Of a stretch of 64,000 nucleotides of DNA, positions 60,493 through 64,000 are shown piece by piece; position 1 is the first letter of the stretch, and each line of letters begins with the position of its first letter. The position numbers were made by a program, and so were the translations under genes. The DNA comes from Pseudomonas yamanorum (GTDB lineage Bacteria > Pseudomonadota > Gammaproteobacteria > Pseudomonadales > Pseudomonadaceae), in contig NZ_LT629793.1 in the NCBI RefSeq assembly GCF_900105735.1, forward strand, positions 3,720,001 through 3,784,000. The letters are read 5' to 3'. Under the pieces are notes generated by a model. That model saw only the letters and a program-made list of their open reading frames with translations, did not search any database and was not told where the DNA came from.

Positions 60493-61602
60493 ATGAAGGC
60501 ATTAGGTTTGAAGAACGCTGGCAAGACCCTCCTGGCCTTGTCCCTGATGGGGGCCATGGCAGGCGCGGCGCACGCCGACGATAAAGTGCTGCACGTTTAT
60601 AACTGGTCCGACTACATCGCACCGGACACCATCGCGAACTTTGAAAAAGAGTCCGGGATCAAGGTGGTCTATGACGTGTTCGACTCCAACGAAACCCTGG
60701 AAGCCAAGTTGCTGGCAGGCAAGTCCGGTTACGACATCGTCGTACCGTCGAACAACTTCCTCGCCAAGCAGATCAAGGCCGGTGTTTACCAGGAACTGGA
60801 CAAGTCCAAGCTGTCGAACTACGACAACCTGAACAAATCCCTGCTTAAGGCCGTGTCCATCAGTGACCCGGGCAACAAGCACGCCTTCCCGTACATGTGG
60901 GGCTCGATCGGCATCGGCTACAACCCGGAGAAGGTCAAGGCTGCACTGGGCATCGACAAGATCGACTCGTGGGACACCATCCTCAAGCCGGAAAACCTCG
61001 CCAAGTTGAAAGGCTGCGGTGTGAGCTTCCTCGATTCGCCAACCGAAATGCTGCCAGTGGCACTGCATTACCTGGGCCTGCCGACCGACACCCAGAAGAA
61101 AGAAGACCTCAAGCAAGCCGAGGCCTTGTTCCTCAAACTGCGTCCTTCGATTGGCTACTTCCACTCGTCCAAGTACATCTCCGACCTGGCCAACGGCAAC
61201 ATCTGCGTAGCCGTGGGTTATTCGGGTGACGTGCAACAGGCCAAGTCCCGCGCGGCTGAAGCCGGTGGCAAGGTCAAGGTTGCCTACGACATTCCGAAAG
61301 AAGGCGCCGGCAGCTTCTATGACATGGTCGCCATCCCTAAAGATGCCGAAAACGTCGACGCTGCCTACAAGTTCATGAACTACCTGCTCAAGCCGGAAGT
61401 CATGGCGGGCATTACCAACAGCGTACGTTTCCCGAACGGTAACGAGAAAGCTACCGCATTGGTCGACAAAGACATCACCAGCGACCCAGGCATTTATCCG
61501 CCAGCGGACGTGCAAGCCAAGCTGTATGCCATTGCTGACTTGCCGGCTGCTACTCAGCGGGAAATGACCCGCAGCTGGACCAAGATCAAATCGGGCAAAT
61601 AA
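60493..61602 (+). CDS. spuD: Periplasmic putrescine-binding protein
   Basis: This 369-residue PotF-like protein has a signal peptide ([20 protein letters not shown], cleavage AHA-DD) and the family segment [60 protein letters not shown]. It binds putrescine for import by SpuFGH; the assignment to putrescine rests on gene order and length. The ATG at 60493 follows TTGGAGCATGACCGA. A paralogue, spuE, follows 164 nt on. Confidence 0.9.
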   Translation: MKALGLKNAGKTLLALSLMGAMAGAAHADDKVLHVYNWSDYIAPDTIANFEKESGIKVVYDVFDSNETLEAKLLAGKSGYDIVVPSNNFLAKQIKAGVYQELDKSKLSNYDNLNKSLLKAVSISDPGNKHAFPYMWGSIGIGYNPEKVKAALGIDKIDSWDTILKPENLAKLKGCGVSFLDSPTEMLPVALHYLGLPTDTQKKEDLKQAEALFLKLRPSIGYFHSSKYISDLANGNICVAVGYSGDVQQAKSRAAEAGGKVKVAYDIPKEGAGSFYDMVAIPKDAENVDAAYKFMNYLLKPEVMAGITNSVRFPNGNEKATALVDKDITSDPGIYPPADVQAKLYAIADLPAATQREMTRSWTKIKSGK

Positions 61603-61617
61603 TCCGCTTTGATACCG

Positions 61618-61658
61618 GTTTCGCTAACTGCCGCGATGCGCGCGGTGGTTAGCGAAAC
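61618..61658 (+). terminator. Strong intercistronic hairpin between spuD and spuE
   Basis: GTTTCGCTAAC and GTTAGCGAAAC form a perfect 11-bp stem; inside, CCGCG/CGCGG extends it. There is no T-tract, so an RNA-stabilising or processing role for spuD mRNA is more likely than termination. Confidence 0.6.
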
Positions 61659-61754
61659 AATTAAATGACAGAAAGTTTTGCCGGATCGGTTTATCGAGGG
61701 TAAGTTGCGCGCCGGTTTTGTTGCCGGGCAACAACTTCGGGCCCAACTATTTAA

Positions 61755-62861
<1,107 letters not shown>

Positions 62862-62936
62862 GGCTTAACGCTCAAACTATCCAAGGCTGGCCCGTATTGG
62901 GCGAGCTGCACTCTTTTTATTCTGGGAGTTTCGTAA

Positions 62937-64000
62937 ATGGCAGTTGCCTCCGGCGCCTATAAGAAAGCCCTCGAGGGCGACCAGACACCGAAAAAGGTGC
63001 TGGTCAAAATCGACCGGGTCACGAAGAAGTTCGACGAGACGATTGCGGTGGACGATGTGTCCCTGGAAATCAAGAAAGGCGAGATCTTCGCCTTGCTCGG
63101 CGGATCGGGTTCGGGCAAATCCACCTTGCTGCGCATGCTCGCAGGCTTCGAGCGCCCAACCGAAGGACGCATTTACCTCGACGGTGTGGACATCACCGAC
63201 ATGCCGCCGTACGAGCGGCCGATCAACATGATGTTCCAGTCCTACGCCCTGTTCCCCCACATGACCGTGGCCCAGAACATCGCGTTTGGCCTGCAACAGG
63301 ACAAGATCCCCAAGGCCGAGGTCGACGCCCGTGTGGCCGAGATGCTCAAGCTGGTGCAGATGAGCCAGTACGCCAAGCGCAAGCCGCATCAGCTGTCTGG
63401 CGGTCAACGCCAGCGGGTGGCACTGGCGCGTTCCCTGGCCAAGCGTCCGAAACTGCTGTTGCTCGATGAGCCGATGGGCGCATTGGACAAGAAGCTGCGT
63501 TCGCAGATGCAGCTGGAACTGGTTGAGATCATTGAGCGCGTCGGCGTGACCTGCGTGATGGTGACCCACGACCAGGAAGAGGCCATGACCATGGCCGAGC
63601 GCATCGCGATCATGCACCTGGGCTGGATCGCCCAGATCGGCAGCCCGATCGATATCTACGAAACGCCTACCAGCCGCCTGGTGTGCGAGTTCATCGGCAA
63701 CGTCAACATTTTCGACACCCAGGTGGTGGACGACGCCGAAGGCCACGCGGTACTCAAGTGCCCGGACCTGGACCGCGACATCTACGTCGGCTACGGCATT
63801 GCCACCTCGGTGGAAGACAAGTCGGTGACCTACGCCATCCGCCCTGAAAAGCTGCTGGTGACCACCGAAATGCCGACCTGCGAGCACAACTGGTCCAGCG
63901 GCAAGGTGCACGACATCGCCTACCTCGGCGGCCACTCGGTGTTCTACGTCGAGTTGCCGAGCGGCAAGCTGGTGCAATCCTTCGTGGCCAACGCCGAGCG
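62937..64000 (+). CDS. spuF: Polyamine ABC transporter ATP-binding protein (partial, C-terminus cut)
   Basis: 354 codons are visible and the gene runs off the window. It has Walker A GGSGSGKSTLLR, Q-loop NMMFQSYALFPHMTVAQN, signature LSGGQRQRVALARSL and Walker B LLLLDEPMGALDKKLR, then a C-terminal TOBE-like region (from about residue 285; YAIRPEKLLV), the PotA/PotG layout. The ATG at 62937 follows GGGAGTTTCGTAA. The permease genes spuG and spuH should follow outside the window. Confidence 0.93.
   Translation, partial: MAVASGAYKKALEGDQTPKKVLVKIDRVTKKFDETIAVDDVSLEIKKGEIFALLGGSGSGKSTLLRMLAGFERPTEGRIYLDGVDITDMPPYERPINMMFQSYALFPHMTVAQNIAFGLQQDKIPKAEVDARVAEMLKLVQMSQYAKRKPHQLSGGQRQRVALARSLAKRPKLLLLDEPMGALDKKLRSQMQLELVEIIERVGVTCVMVTHDQEEAMTMAERIAIMHLGWIAQIGSPIDIYETPTSRLVCEFIGNVNIFDTQVVDDAEGHAVLKCPDLDRDIYVGYGIATSVEDKSVTYAIRPEKLLVTTEMPTCEHNWSSGKVHDIAYLGGHSVFYVELPSGKLVQSFVANAE

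Overview
This window is a chromosomal segment of a Pseudomonas, most likely of the P. fluorescens group. The evidence is the high-GC codon use, gene order that follows P. aeruginosa from memory (trxA-rho-acyltransferase-ubiD; glpT; 6S RNA-zapA-pepP-ubiH-ubiI; gcvT-gcvH; argE-argA; lsfA-ssu; spu), and two families of REP-doublet (REPIN) repeats typical of fluorescent pseudomonads. Most of it is ordinary core genome. I see no prophage, CRISPR array, tRNA, rRNA, toxin-antitoxin pair or defence island.

Layout. 1-2.6 kb: amino-acid ABC importer (cut by the window edge) divergent from an FCD/GntR regulator. 2.6-10.7 kb: trxA, a complete IS4-type insertion sequence sitting inside the trxA terminator, rho, a membrane acyltransferase with an SGNH domain, ubiD and a 2Fe-2S flavin reductase. 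10.7-18.4 kb: small outer-membrane protein, TonB-dependent receptor, ChaC-like cyclotransferase, glpT with two GlpR-type operators, a histidine phosphatase, quinone reductase and a FliL-like protein. 18.5-23.3 kb: HlyD/RbbA/permease ABC exporter operon. 23.4-30.6 kb: EVE-domain protein, a 49-residue membrane peptide, 5-FCL, 6S RNA, zapA and a ZapB-like coiled coil, then yecA-like-pepP-ubiH-DUF4442-ubiI. 30.7-35.2 kb: ferric-iron ABC importer (binding protein and fused permease) and gcvT-gcvH without an adjacent gcvP.

35.2-46.1 kb: PLP aminotransferase, outer-membrane barrel, DUF2388 protein, NfeD-QmcA pair, an orphan GspE-type ATPase, an ACT-like protein divergent from an Lrp regulator around a perfect palindrome, CYTH-CHAD phosphatase, argE and argA. 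46.1-54.8 kb: OprD/OprE-family porin, 1-Cys peroxiredoxin lsfA, the ssuEADCBF sulfonate operon and a TetR regulator. 55-64 kb: polyamine locus, spuI divergent from spuABCDEF (spuF cut by the window end), which imports putrescine/spermidine and degrades putrescine through gamma-glutamylation.

The most notable observations are: (i) an IS4-type element with an 11-bp duplication that splits the trxA terminator and carries a hairpin covering its own transposase ribosome binding site; (ii) a shared TTATTCTTT..AAA element upstream of the TonB receptor, lsfA and ssuE, which suggests one sulfur-starvation regulon; (iii) a perfect 16-bp palindrome between the ACT-like gene and lrp; (iv) GlpR-like operators before glpT; (v) a multi-hairpin repeat that supplies the stop codons of both flanking genes. 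I did not find a convincing wholly new biological system.
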